Below, piece after piece: positions 27,951 to 35,708 of a stretch of DNA of 36,222 nt. Numbering within the stretch: position 1 is the first letter of the stretch; every line of letters begins with the position of its first letter. The stretch is from positions 1-36,222 of the forward strand of contig CANQYV010000011.1 in assembly GCA_947628165.1 (NCBI GenBank). The letters are read 5' to 3'. Source of the stretch: an uncultured Clostridia bacterium (GTDB lineage Bacteria > Bacillota > Clostridia > Oscillospirales > CAG-272). The position numbers and the translations under genes were made by a program. The notes beneath the pieces were generated by a model that saw only the letters and a program-made list of their open reading frames with translations, searched no databases and was not told where the DNA came from.

Positions 27951-28091
27951 GCGGGGAGGGGGACTTTTGAAAAAAAGTCCCCCTCCCCGCACCCCTCTCT
28001 TCAAAACTTTTACAACAAGTCATAATAAGTCATAAAAAGTTTTAAGAAGAGGGGGCCGGGGGGAGGAGCTTTTCCAAAAGCTCCTCCCCCC
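27951..28091. repeat. REPIN-like composite: two inverted REP-like units (copies A and B) with three stem-loops
   Basis: H1 GCGGGGAGGGGGACTTTTGAAAAAAAGTCCCCCTCCCCGC; H2 CCCCTCTCTTCAAAACTTTT...AAAAAGTTTTAAGAAGAGGGGG; H3 GGGGGGAGGAGCTTTTCCAAAAGCTCCTCCCCCC; lies between convergent genes. Confidence 0.8.
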
Positions 28092-28100
28092 AGAAGACTA

Positions 28101-28664
28101 TTATTCAATCACATATCCTACCCCGCGCACGGTCTTTATGACCGGGGTGCCGGTGAGCTTCGTCAGCTTGCGGCGCAGGCGGTGGATATAGACGTTTGCG
28201 GCATTCGTCTCGGCGGAGCCGCCGTCGTGCCTCGCTATCTCGGACGCCTCCTCCTGCGTCACGCCCTGCGAGCCGCGCTCCAAAAGCAGCTGAAGCAGAA
28301 GCAGCTCCTTTTTCGTCAGACTCACAGACGCGCCGCGAAAGACGGCGCGCATTTTTTCGCCGTCGCAGAAAAGCTCCCTCGGCGCGCCGCTCAGAAGCTC
28401 CCTTGCCGCCGTCAAAAGCTCCGTCTGTGAAAACGGACGCAAAAGCGTGCGCCCAGACGCGCCCTCAGCCTCGCTCTCCGAAACGATGAACAACGCCTTT
28501 TTTCCTTCGGGCACCTCGCCGTCCGTGATAAAGAGCTCGGCGTCAGACTCCGCCGCCTCCTCCGCCGTCGGAAAGACCTCCGTCCTTATGCCCGCGTCTC
28601 CGAGCCAAAGGGCGGCGACGGCGGCGAGCTCCCTGTCGCGCGATATCACCGCCGCCTTGCTCAT
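28101..28664 (-). CDS. Atypical winged-helix response regulator (degenerate receiver domain)
   Basis: C-terminal OmpR-type wHTH (NAANVYIHRLRRKLTKLTGTPVIKTVRGVGYVIE); N-terminal receiver-like with LLRPFSQTEL in place of KPF. Confidence 0.85.
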   Translation of the reverse strand: MSKAAVISRDRELAAVAALWLGDAGIRTEVFPTAEEAAESDAELFITDGEVPEGKKALFIVSESEAEGASGRTLLRPFSQTELLTAARELLSGAPRELFCDGEKMRAVFRGASVSLTKKELLLLQLLLERGSQGVTQEEASEIARHDGGSAETNAANVYIHRLRRKLTKLTGTPVIKTVRGVGYVIE

Positions 28665-29383
28665 ACGGTCGTTATCCTCGCGTCGACGTTGTGCTTTCCG
28701 TCGTCACGGTACGTCCTGAAATACCAGTCGCCCGCGCCCCCGCCGCGTCCGATGGTGATGACACCCCCGAGCCTGCATTCGTTGCTGTAATTTATATATA
28801 GGGACTCGACCCGCGCCTCGCCGGAGCATATCTCCGGTATCTCGCCGCACAAAACGTCGGCGTAGACGGTATTGTTCATGTGGCCGTTGACGTCAACGTC
28901 CGCATAGCTGACGCGGTGCTCTCCCGCCGGCAGGAACTCCGTCCCGTCCGGGACAGTGAGCCGCCTCGGCAGCTCCATCTCATACGGCGGCTCGGAGCCG
29001 TAATTATGCTCAAATTCCGATATCCTCATTATGCGGCGCTCGTTGAAATCGTAAAGCACCCAAACGGAGCGCGCCTCCGCGAACGGCTCCCCGCCCGACG
29101 TGCGAAGCACGAACGCGCGCCCGAAGCCGATGCCCGAGCTTGCCTCCGCCCACGTCTCAAGCTCAAAGCTGTCTCCGTGGCGCACCGTGCCCGTCACGTT
29201 CAGCGCGATCCGCGAAAGCAGAAACGCCCTTTCCTCCTGCCGGAGCGCCTCCTCGGCGGGTCCCGTTCCGTTCATGTGGCGGTACGCGGTCTCCTGCATA
29301 TATCTCATCATCGCGGCGGCACGGAACGTCCCCTTCATGTTGACGTCGTGCGACATCACGCGGTATGTTTCTTTCCAGCTCAT
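28661..29383 (-). CDS. Acyl-ACP thioesterase (FatA/FatB family)
   Basis: YRVMSHDVNMKGTFRAAAMMRYMQETAYRHMN...SRIALNVTGTVRHGDSFELETWAEASSGIGFGRAF...YADVDVNGHMNNTVYADVL. Confidence 0.9.
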   Translation of the reverse strand: MSWKETYRVMSHDVNMKGTFRAAAMMRYMQETAYRHMNGTGPAEEALRQEERAFLLSRIALNVTGTVRHGDSFELETWAEASSGIGFGRAFVLRTSGGEPFAEARSVWVLYDFNERRIMRISEFEHNYGSEPPYEMELPRRLTVPDGTEFLPAGEHRVSYADVDVNGHMNNTVYADVLCGEIPEICSGEARVESLYINYSNECRLGGVITIGRGGGAGDWYFRTYRDDGKHNVDARITTV

Positions 29384-29422
29384 CTGTCCTTTTCTTCTTT
29401 GCTTCTTTTCCTTTTATGTGCG

Positions 29423-29463
29423 TCGGGGACGCCGGGCGCCGTCAAGGCGCGCGGCGTCCCCGC
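29423..29463 (-). terminator. Stem-loop downstream of fba
   Basis: GGGGACGCCGGGCGCCGTCAAGGCGCGCGGCGTCCCC. Confidence 0.5.
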
Positions 29464-29487
29464 AGTTTATGCGTTTTTATTTTGTGC

Positions 29488-30441
29488 TTACGCCTTGCCG
29501 TTCGAGCCGAGAACGTCCACGATCTTGTGCTCGACCATAGCCTTTATCGCCTCACGGGCGGGCTTCAGGTACTGGCGGGGATCGAAGTGATCCGGATGCT
29601 CGTTGAAGTACTTGCGGATAGACGCCGTCATCGCAAGACGGAGGTCGGAGTCTATGTTGATCTTGCAGACAGCCATAGACGCGGCGTGACGGAGCTGATC
29701 CTCGGGAACGCCGATAGCGCCGGGCATATTGCCGCCGTTTTCGTTGATCTCCTTCACGAATTCCTGCGGAACGGAGGACGAGCCGTGGAGGACTATCGGG
29801 AAGCCGGGCAGACGCTTTGAGACTTCCTCGAGTATGTCAAATCTGAGCTGCGGCTTCGTGCCGGGCTTGAACTTGTATGCGCCGTGGCTCGTGCCTATCG
29901 CGATAGCAAGCGAGTCGCATCCCGTAGCGCCGACGAATTCCTCGACCTGCTCGGGCTTCGTGTAGGACGAATCCTCAGCCGAGACCTTGACCTCATCTTC
30001 GACGCCCGCGAGCGTGCCGAGCTCAGCCTCAACGACGACGCCGTTTGCATGCGCGTACTCGACGACCTTCTTCGTCAGCTCGATATTGTCCTTGAAGCTC
30101 TTCGACGAGCCGTCTATCATGACGGAGGTGAAGCCGCCGTCTATGCAGGACTTGCAGAGCTCGAACGTGTCGCCGTGGTCGAGATGGACCGCGATCGGAA
30201 GATCGAATCCCGCGGACTCCTGCGCGTCGATGAGCGCCGCTTCGATGAGCTTCATGAGATAAGCGTGCTTCGCGTAGTTGCGGGCGCCCTTGCTCACCTG
30301 AAGAATAAGAGGCGACTTCTGTGCTATCGCGGCCTCTGTGATGCCCTGGATGATCTCCATGTTGTTGACGTTGAAGGCGCCGACGGCGTATCCGCCGTTA
30401 TAAGCCTTCGCAAACATTTCCTTTGTTGTTACGAGTGCCAT
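29488..30441 (-). CDS. fba: Fructose-bisphosphate aldolase, class II
   Basis: MALVTTKEMFAKAYNGGYAVGAFNVNNMEIIQGI...VHLDHGDTFELCKSCIDGGFTSVMIDGS...VVLHGSSSVP-like; start 30441 with GGGAG SD. Confidence 0.95.
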   Translation of the reverse strand: MALVTTKEMFAKAYNGGYAVGAFNVNNMEIIQGITEAAIAQKSPLILQVSKGARNYAKHAYLMKLIEAALIDAQESAGFDLPIAVHLDHGDTFELCKSCIDGGFTSVMIDGSSKSFKDNIELTKKVVEYAHANGVVVEAELGTLAGVEDEVKVSAEDSSYTKPEQVEEFVGATGCDSLAIAIGTSHGAYKFKPGTKPQLRFDILEEVSKRLPGFPIVLHGSSSVPQEFVKEINENGGNMPGAIGVPEDQLRHAASMAVCKINIDSDLRLAMTASIRKYFNEHPDHFDPRQYLKPAREAIKAMVEHKIVDVLGSNGKA

Positions 30442-30478
30442 TTTTATAAACTCCCTTTTGGTTTTCGTTCTACCATGT

Positions 30479-30507
30479 ATTTTAATACATCCGGGAGGAA
30501 AAATCAA
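30479..30507 (-). promoter_or_regulatory. fba promoter TTGATT-N17-TAAAAT
   Basis: Minus strand TTGATTTTTCCTCCCGGATGTATTAAAAT. Confidence 0.75.
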
Positions 30508-30611
30508 GTATCGGACGCAATATTTTTGCCGCGCGCATACAGCGCGCATGCAATGCGCATTGCAAACGGGGGCGCCATATGGCGTCCCCGTTTGTTTCGA
30601 TATAAAAAACC

Positions 30612-30831
30612 CCGCGAGGGTCGTGCATCCCGGCGATTAGAAACCCTGCTCTCGCAAGGCTGGTATGTCTGCTCTATCGGCTTTTGAGCTTCCAACGTCC
30701 GTCGCTGTCGGCTTACATAAAGTAAGCGGATCCGGCGAGCGGGAGGCCTGCATCGACACCGACTGAAACGAGACCCCATTTAATCTTTCGTGGGTTTAAA
30801 TAACCGGGCTGTCACGGGCTCCGCAGAGTTC
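30612..30831 (-). ncRNA. ssrS: Probable 6S RNA (SsrS)
   Basis: Minus strand ...CTCTGCGGAGCCCGTGACAGCCCGGTTATTTAAACCCACGAAAGATTAAATGGGG...GCCGATAGAGCAGACATACCAGCCTTGCGAGAGCAGGGTTTCTAATCGCC; non-coding, TACAAT -10 just upstream, ends near CCCTCGCGGGGTTTTTT. Resembles remembered clostridial 6S RNAs. Confidence 0.7.
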
Positions 30832-30986
30832 ACCATTATTGTATCACAAACGCGCCGAAAATAAAATAGGTATTTCTTCACAAAAGCGAACGGCGCTTTT
30901 TAGTTAAAACGGAGAAATGTTTCGGCGAAGCGACCGCACCAGAATATGCGGCGACCGGTCCGCCTTTTCATAAACATTGTCCGCGA

Positions 30987-32768
30987 TCACTCGCGGTAAC
31001 CCTCCGCCTGCTTTTGGAACATCGCGGCGTATATGCCGTTCTTTTCTATAAGCTCGTCGTGAGTGCCGCTCTCGGCGGCGTGACCGTCCGAGATGAGGAC
31101 TATTCTGTCCATCTCGCGGACGGAGGACAGGCGGTGCGCTATCAGAAGCGTCGTTTTCCCCGCCGCCTTGCCGACGATGGTCTTCGTCATCTCGTATTCC
31201 GCCAGCGGGTCGAGCGCTGAGGACGGCTCGTCGAGCAGATACAGCCCGAACGGATAAGTCAGAAGGCGCGTGAGCGCCAGCCTCTGCGCCTCGCCGCCCG
31301 ACACGACGACGCCGCGCTCCGAGAACTCCCTCGTCATTTCGCAGCCGACGTCGACGCCGTTTTTCTCCAGTATCCTGTCGACGCCGAACTGTCCGATGAC
31401 ATTTTCTATGTCGCCGTCCCCGAACTCATGGCAGAGGCCGATGTTCTCTCTCATCGACATCGCATAGACGTTCGTATCCTGAAACGCGACGCCGACGCGG
31501 GCGCGAAGCTCGTGCGGGTCGTATTCCTTTATGTTGACGCCGTTTACGAGTATCTCCCCCTCCGTCACATCGTAAAGACGAAGAAGCAGCTTCAGAAGCG
31601 TCGATTTTCCGGCTCCGTTCTCGCCGACGACGGCGAGCCTCTCCCCAGGCGCTATTTTGAGCGACAGATGGCGAAGCACGAAAGGCCCGCTTTCGGTATA
31701 TCTGAAGCCGACGTCGCGCAGCTCGAGCGAGAACTCCCCGTCGGGAACGGGAACCTCTCCGTGCGAGCTCTCGATAACGGACGGCATGTCGAAAAACGCG
31801 CGTATGCGCTCGGAATACCCCGAGAGCCTGTCGTAATCCTTCACGACCGCCGTGATGTCCCAAAGGTCGCCGGCGAGATTGCCCGCCGCCATGAACATCG
31901 TGACAAGCACGGCGGAGCTCCTTATGTCCCCGCGGTAGAACGACCATACGATAAGCAGCATGATGAGGCACTGCGAGATCTCGTAGAGCGCGTATAGCAG
32001 GATGTCGAGCCACAGCACCTTTTTAGAATACTTTTTCACGACGCCGAGCTTCTCCTCCGACTGCTCGTCGTAGTGGCGGCGGAAAATTGCCGGCAGCCTC
32101 GTCGAGCGCAGGTCGGCGGCGTAGTCCTTCATATAAAAGAGCCTGTGGACGTAATCGAGCCTCCTGTCAAACGGGACGACGGCCTCGTCGCGCGCGATCT
32201 CGTATTTGTTCATGCGCGCGTTGACGGGCAGACGCAGGCAGGCGTACACCGTCACGATGACGATCGCCCACGGCGACACGGTCGCGATGACGGACGCGAG
32301 CGTCAGTATGCACATAATGCCCCGTATGAGGTTGTTGCACATGTTGACGGCGTCCTGCGATTTGGACGTGAAGTTGTCCTGCGCCCACTTGTATTTGTCG
32401 TAGAAGTCGGGGTCGTCTATTTTCGCGTAGTCGGTCGCCTCCGCCTTGTCGTAAACGAGCTTTCTTATCTTCAGCCTCGCGCGCTCGCTCCCGACCTTGT
32501 CGAGCAGCTCCCAGTAATAATCCGACGCCGCGTATGTGACAAACGATATCGCGTAGAGCGCCGCGGTCAGCACCGCGACGTACACGATCCCGTGACCGGC
32601 GTCAAGCGCGTTCACCACGATCTGCGGCGTGTAAACGTAGAGCAGGTCGCGCAGCGGCCAGATAATGCCGTTATGTATGAGCCCGTAGATAATGACCCAT
32701 TTCCCGTACTTCCAGTACGGCTTGATGAGCCAAAGTATGTTTTTTGCCTTTCTGAATATTGTTTTCAT
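30987..32768 (-). CDS. ABC transporter, fused permease/ATP-binding protein (upstream in-frame ATG at 32831 possible)
   Basis: VGENGAGKSTLLKLLLRLYDVTEGEI (Walker A), VSGGEAQRLALTRLL signature, LYLLDEPSSALDP (Walker B), IAHRLSSV; N-terminal TM domain. Confidence 0.92.
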   Translation of the reverse strand: MKTIFRKAKNILWLIKPYWKYGKWVIIYGLIHNGIIWPLRDLLYVYTPQIVVNALDAGHGIVYVAVLTAALYAISFVTYAASDYYWELLDKVGSERARLKIRKLVYDKAEATDYAKIDDPDFYDKYKWAQDNFTSKSQDAVNMCNNLIRGIMCILTLASVIATVSPWAIVIVTVYACLRLPVNARMNKYEIARDEAVVPFDRRLDYVHRLFYMKDYAADLRSTRLPAIFRRHYDEQSEEKLGVVKKYSKKVLWLDILLYALYEISQCLIMLLIVWSFYRGDIRSSAVLVTMFMAAGNLAGDLWDITAVVKDYDRLSGYSERIRAFFDMPSVIESSHGEVPVPDGEFSLELRDVGFRYTESGPFVLRHLSLKIAPGERLAVVGENGAGKSTLLKLLLRLYDVTEGEILVNGVNIKEYDPHELRARVGVAFQDTNVYAMSMRENIGLCHEFGDGDIENVIGQFGVDRILEKNGVDVGCEMTREFSERGVVVSGGEAQRLALTRLLTYPFGLYLLDEPSSALDPLAEYEMTKTIVGKAAGKTTLLIAHRLSSVREMDRIVLISDGHAAESGTHDELIEKNGIYAAMFQKQAEGYRE

Positions 32769-32821
32769 TTTATTTTTTTGACGACGTCTTTGCCACAAAC
32801 ATTTCGCGGCGCGGCGTCGCT

Positions 32822-32845
32822 GCCCGGGCATATTTTTTCCCGGGC
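32822..32845 (-). promoter_or_regulatory. Perfect 7-bp GC stem with 10-nt loop enclosing the upstream ATG of the ABC transporter ORF
   Basis: Minus strand GCCCGGG-AAAAAATATG-CCCGGGC. Confidence 0.7.
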
Positions 32846-32862
32846 TACCGATCTCCTTTCAA

Positions 32863-32908
32863 TATAAAAATTGAGGCGACGATCGGCAGTTACCGAAGCT
32901 ATCGCCTC
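32863..32908 (-). terminator. Terminator/attenuator-like hairpin between leader ORF and ABC transporter
   Basis: Minus strand GAGGCGA TAGCTTCGGTAACTGCCGATCG TCGCCTC AATTTTTATA. Confidence 0.7.
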
Positions 32909-32948
32909 ATCTTGTAATGTTGTTTTTCCTCCAACTCCGCAAGAGCAT
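32907..32948 (-). CDS. 13-aa candidate leader peptide MLLRSWRKNNITR
   Basis: SD AAAGGAGG 7 nt before ATG 32948; stop codon abuts the 5' arm of the attenuator hairpin. Confidence 0.45.
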   Translation of the reverse strand: MLLRSWRKNNITR

Positions 32949-33055
32949 CTCGATGCCTCCTTTCCTGTACTTCATTATTGTCTGTTCCGGTAAAGAAACC
33001 GTGTTTCTCATTGTTTGCTTTATGTCTCCTTTCTTCATTCGCTGTGCCGTCACAT

Positions 33056-33085
33056 ATTGTAAATCAAAAAGCGCCCAAATGTCAA
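33056..33085 (-). promoter_or_regulatory. Sigma-A-type promoter TTGACA-N18-TACAAT
   Basis: Minus strand TTGACATTTGGGCGCTTTTTGATTTACAAT. Confidence 0.75.
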
Positions 33086-33176
33086 TAAAAAGGGCGCTTT
33101 TTTCACTATCTTTGTCGGATACCGCTCTCAACCGCCGGTTGCAAAACTCTCTCAAAAGTGAAATTCCCTCAGCACA

Positions 33177-33230
33177 AGTTTTTGAAGAGGGGGGCAGGGG
33201 GAGAAACTTTTGCAAAAGTTTCTCCCCCCC
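33177..33230. repeat. REP-like hairpin element (copy C)
   Basis: AAGTTTTTGAAGAGGGGGGCAGGGGGAGAAACTTTTGCAAAAGTTTCTCCCCC; contains a 32-bp perfect palindrome. Confidence 0.8.
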
Positions 33231-33237
33231 GAAAATC

Positions 33238-35418
33238 TTATTCAGCCTTAAAATACACCGTCACGCTCTCGGCGTCGCGTCTGCCGCCTGTGAGGTTGAG
33301 TCCCGCCCTCATCAGCGTGCTGCCGAGGTAGCGCCTGCCGTCACCGTCGACATATGTGCGGTCGGGGTCGAGCCCGCGCAGGCGGACGAACGCGACCGGC
33401 GCTATCATCGTCTTTATCCTTACATAGGTAAATAGCGCCTCCGACTTGTCTTTTGTCACATACATCCACGCGCACTCGTCGCCGTCCGGCGGGATGAGGC
33501 GGTAGAGGTCGCCGTCCGTCACGATATGGCGGCGCGCTTTGTATTCGGCGACACGCCGTTTCGTCTCCTCGCGCTCGCGCTCAGAAAGAGCCCTCGGGTC
33601 GAGCTCGTAGCCGAAAACGCCCGCCGCCGCGACGTCGCACCGAGTCGAAAACGGCGTTTTCCGCCCCGTCTGATGGTTAGGAGATGCCGAAACATGGCAG
33701 CTCATCGTGCACGCCGGATAAGCCATCGACGTGCCGTACTGTATGTACAGCCTCTCGATCGGGTCGGTGTCGTCGCTCGTCCAGTACTGGGGGAACAGCG
33801 CGAGCATCGCGGGGTCGTACCGCCCGCCGCCCGAGGCGCAGCCCTCAAGCAGCACGTCGGGGAAGCGCTCCTTTATCCTTCCGACGACGGAGTAGAGCCC
33901 GAGAATGTAGCGGTGGAAAAGCTCCCCCTGCCTGTCCGCAGGCAGGACGGCGGAGGAATATTCGGTAAGTTTGCGGTTGAAATCCCACTTGACATATTTT
34001 ATATCCGCCGACGAAAGCACGGACGTGAGCGCGTCTACAATGTAGTCGCAGACGTCCTCGCGCGATAGGTCAAGCACATACTGGCGGCGCGCTATCGACA
34101 TGTCCCTACCTTCGGTGTGTATGCACCAGTCGGGGTGCGCGCGGTAAAGGTCGCTGTCGCGGCTCGCCATCTCCGGCTCGAACCACAGCCCGAGCCCCAT
34201 GCCGAACTCCCCAATCCTCTCGGCGAGCTTTCCCATGCCGCCCGGCAGCTTTTCCTCGTTTACGACCCAGTCGCCGAGCGAGCAGCTGTCGTCGTTCCGC
34301 TTGCCGAACCAGCCGTCGTCGACGACGAGCATGTCAAAGCCGAGCGCCCCGGCGTCTCGCGCGATGTCGACGAGCTTGTCGGCGTCAAAATCGAAATACG
34401 TCGCCTCCCAGTTGTTGACGACGACGGGGCGCGGCGAGGCAAGCCATTTTTTCTCGAGCAGGTGGCGTCGGTAGAAGCGATGCTGCGCTCGTGACATCCC
34501 GCCGAGACCGGAGTTCGAATACGTCATCACGACCTCGGGCGTGTAAAATTTCTCGCCCGGGGCGAGCTTCCATGAAAAGCCGTCTTCGTTTATGCCGCAG
34601 ACGACGCGCGTCAACCCGAAGGCGTCAACCTCAGCCTCTATCGCAAAATTACCGCTGTAAACGAGATTGAAGCCGTATGCGTCGCCGTGCTCCTCGTCGG
34701 TGCCGGGCAAAACGAGCGCCGCGAACGGGTTGTGATAGTGCCCGGATGCGCCCCTGCCGCTCGATATCTTCGTTATGCCGTGACCGAGCGGACGCCTCTC
34801 GACGCGCCTCTCACGCGCCCAGCAGCCCCAAAGGTGCAGAAGCTCAAATCCCGCAGGATGCGTGAAATCAACGCACATCGACGCCGCCTTTTCCACCCAT
34901 ATGGGAGTGTCCGAGCCGTTCTTCACAACGGCGTGCCGCGTCATGACCGGAAAATCCTCAAACACCGTGTATACGAGCGTGAACTCCGCGCCCGTAACGT
35001 CGCGGCAGAAAAGCTCGAGCGTCTCGGCCTCATCATCCGACGCGTATGTCGACGGAATGCCGGGTATGGGCTTTTTGCCGCGCGATATCCTGTGCCCGCC
35101 ATATCGACAGTCGGTGACGCAGTTGCCCGCCGCATTTTTTATCATAACGGCGGGGAGCCTGAAGTCCCCCGTGCCGTAAGCCGGGTACTCCGCCTGCATC
35201 GTGTCAGGCGAAAAGCGCCAATCCGGCACGGACGCGGAGAGCGGCACGTTTGAGTCGTGCCCCTCGCGGACAGTCAGATAGTCGACGTCCGCCTCGTCGA
35301 GCTTTTCGCCCCAGTAAAGCCCCATGACGTATCCGCCCTCTCCTATCTTGAATATGTAGGACGAGGTCGACGTGTCGAGCTTGAATATCTTTTTTTCGGA
35401 ATGGAATGTTATCGGCAT
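33238..35418 (-). CDS. Alpha-galactosidase, GH36 family
   Basis: VVNNWEATYFDF, LVVDDGWFGKRNDD, GLWFEPEMAS, KWDFNRKLTEY, LLEGCASGGGRYDPAML, YWTSDDTD; start 35418 with AGGAG SD. Confidence 0.93.
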   Translation of the reverse strand: MPITFHSEKKIFKLDTSTSSYIFKIGEGGYVMGLYWGEKLDEADVDYLTVREGHDSNVPLSASVPDWRFSPDTMQAEYPAYGTGDFRLPAVMIKNAAGNCVTDCRYGGHRISRGKKPIPGIPSTYASDDEAETLELFCRDVTGAEFTLVYTVFEDFPVMTRHAVVKNGSDTPIWVEKAASMCVDFTHPAGFELLHLWGCWARERRVERRPLGHGITKISSGRGASGHYHNPFAALVLPGTDEEHGDAYGFNLVYSGNFAIEAEVDAFGLTRVVCGINEDGFSWKLAPGEKFYTPEVVMTYSNSGLGGMSRAQHRFYRRHLLEKKWLASPRPVVVNNWEATYFDFDADKLVDIARDAGALGFDMLVVDDGWFGKRNDDSCSLGDWVVNEEKLPGGMGKLAERIGEFGMGLGLWFEPEMASRDSDLYRAHPDWCIHTEGRDMSIARRQYVLDLSREDVCDYIVDALTSVLSSADIKYVKWDFNRKLTEYSSAVLPADRQGELFHRYILGLYSVVGRIKERFPDVLLEGCASGGGRYDPAMLALFPQYWTSDDTDPIERLYIQYGTSMAYPACTMSCHVSASPNHQTGRKTPFSTRCDVAAAGVFGYELDPRALSEREREETKRRVAEYKARRHIVTDGDLYRLIPPDGDECAWMYVTKDKSEALFTYVRIKTMIAPVAFVRLRGLDPDRTYVDGDGRRYLGSTLMRAGLNLTGGRRDAESVTVYFKAE

Positions 35419-35600
35419 AGTGAAAAACTCTCCTGCAATGTTTTCATACCGCAACGCAAGTATACCATTTTCCGTTTGAAATCACAATACCGCCGGCGAA
35501 AATAAGGGGACCTAAAATGTCCGAGGCGCGCGAAATCGTCTTTTTGCGCAAAAATCCGCTCTTGGCGGCAAAAAAATCATTGAAAATGAAGAAACACCCC

Positions 35601-35629
35601 TTGCATATAAACCGCCAATCGTGTATAAT
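35601..35629 (+). promoter_or_regulatory. Promoter TTGCAT-N17-TATAAT upstream of the EF-G-like gene
   Basis: TTGCATATAAACCGCCAATCGTGTATAAT. Confidence 0.8.
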
Positions 35630-35708
35630 TGATAGGTAGCGGGCACGTCGCGCCCGCGCTGATGTGCAAAGTTGATAATCACATATAACCGAAGGAGAAA
35701 CCAGAAAC

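Noticed and set aside
29884-30687. 267-aa plus-strand ORF opposite fba and the 6S RNA region
   Set aside because: Antisense to a conserved fba coding region and runs into a structured non-coding locus.
30504-30779. 91-aa minus-strand ORF across the 6S RNA region
   Set aside because: Overlaps the probable 6S RNA; no SD and low-complexity arginine-rich translation.
32907-33215. Full 102-aa ORF as a protein gene
   Set aside because: Its 5' portion lies upstream of and across the promoter and terminator-like sequence; only the 3' 13 codons have a good SD. The alternative in-frame starts at 33038 and 33011 lack well-spaced SDs.
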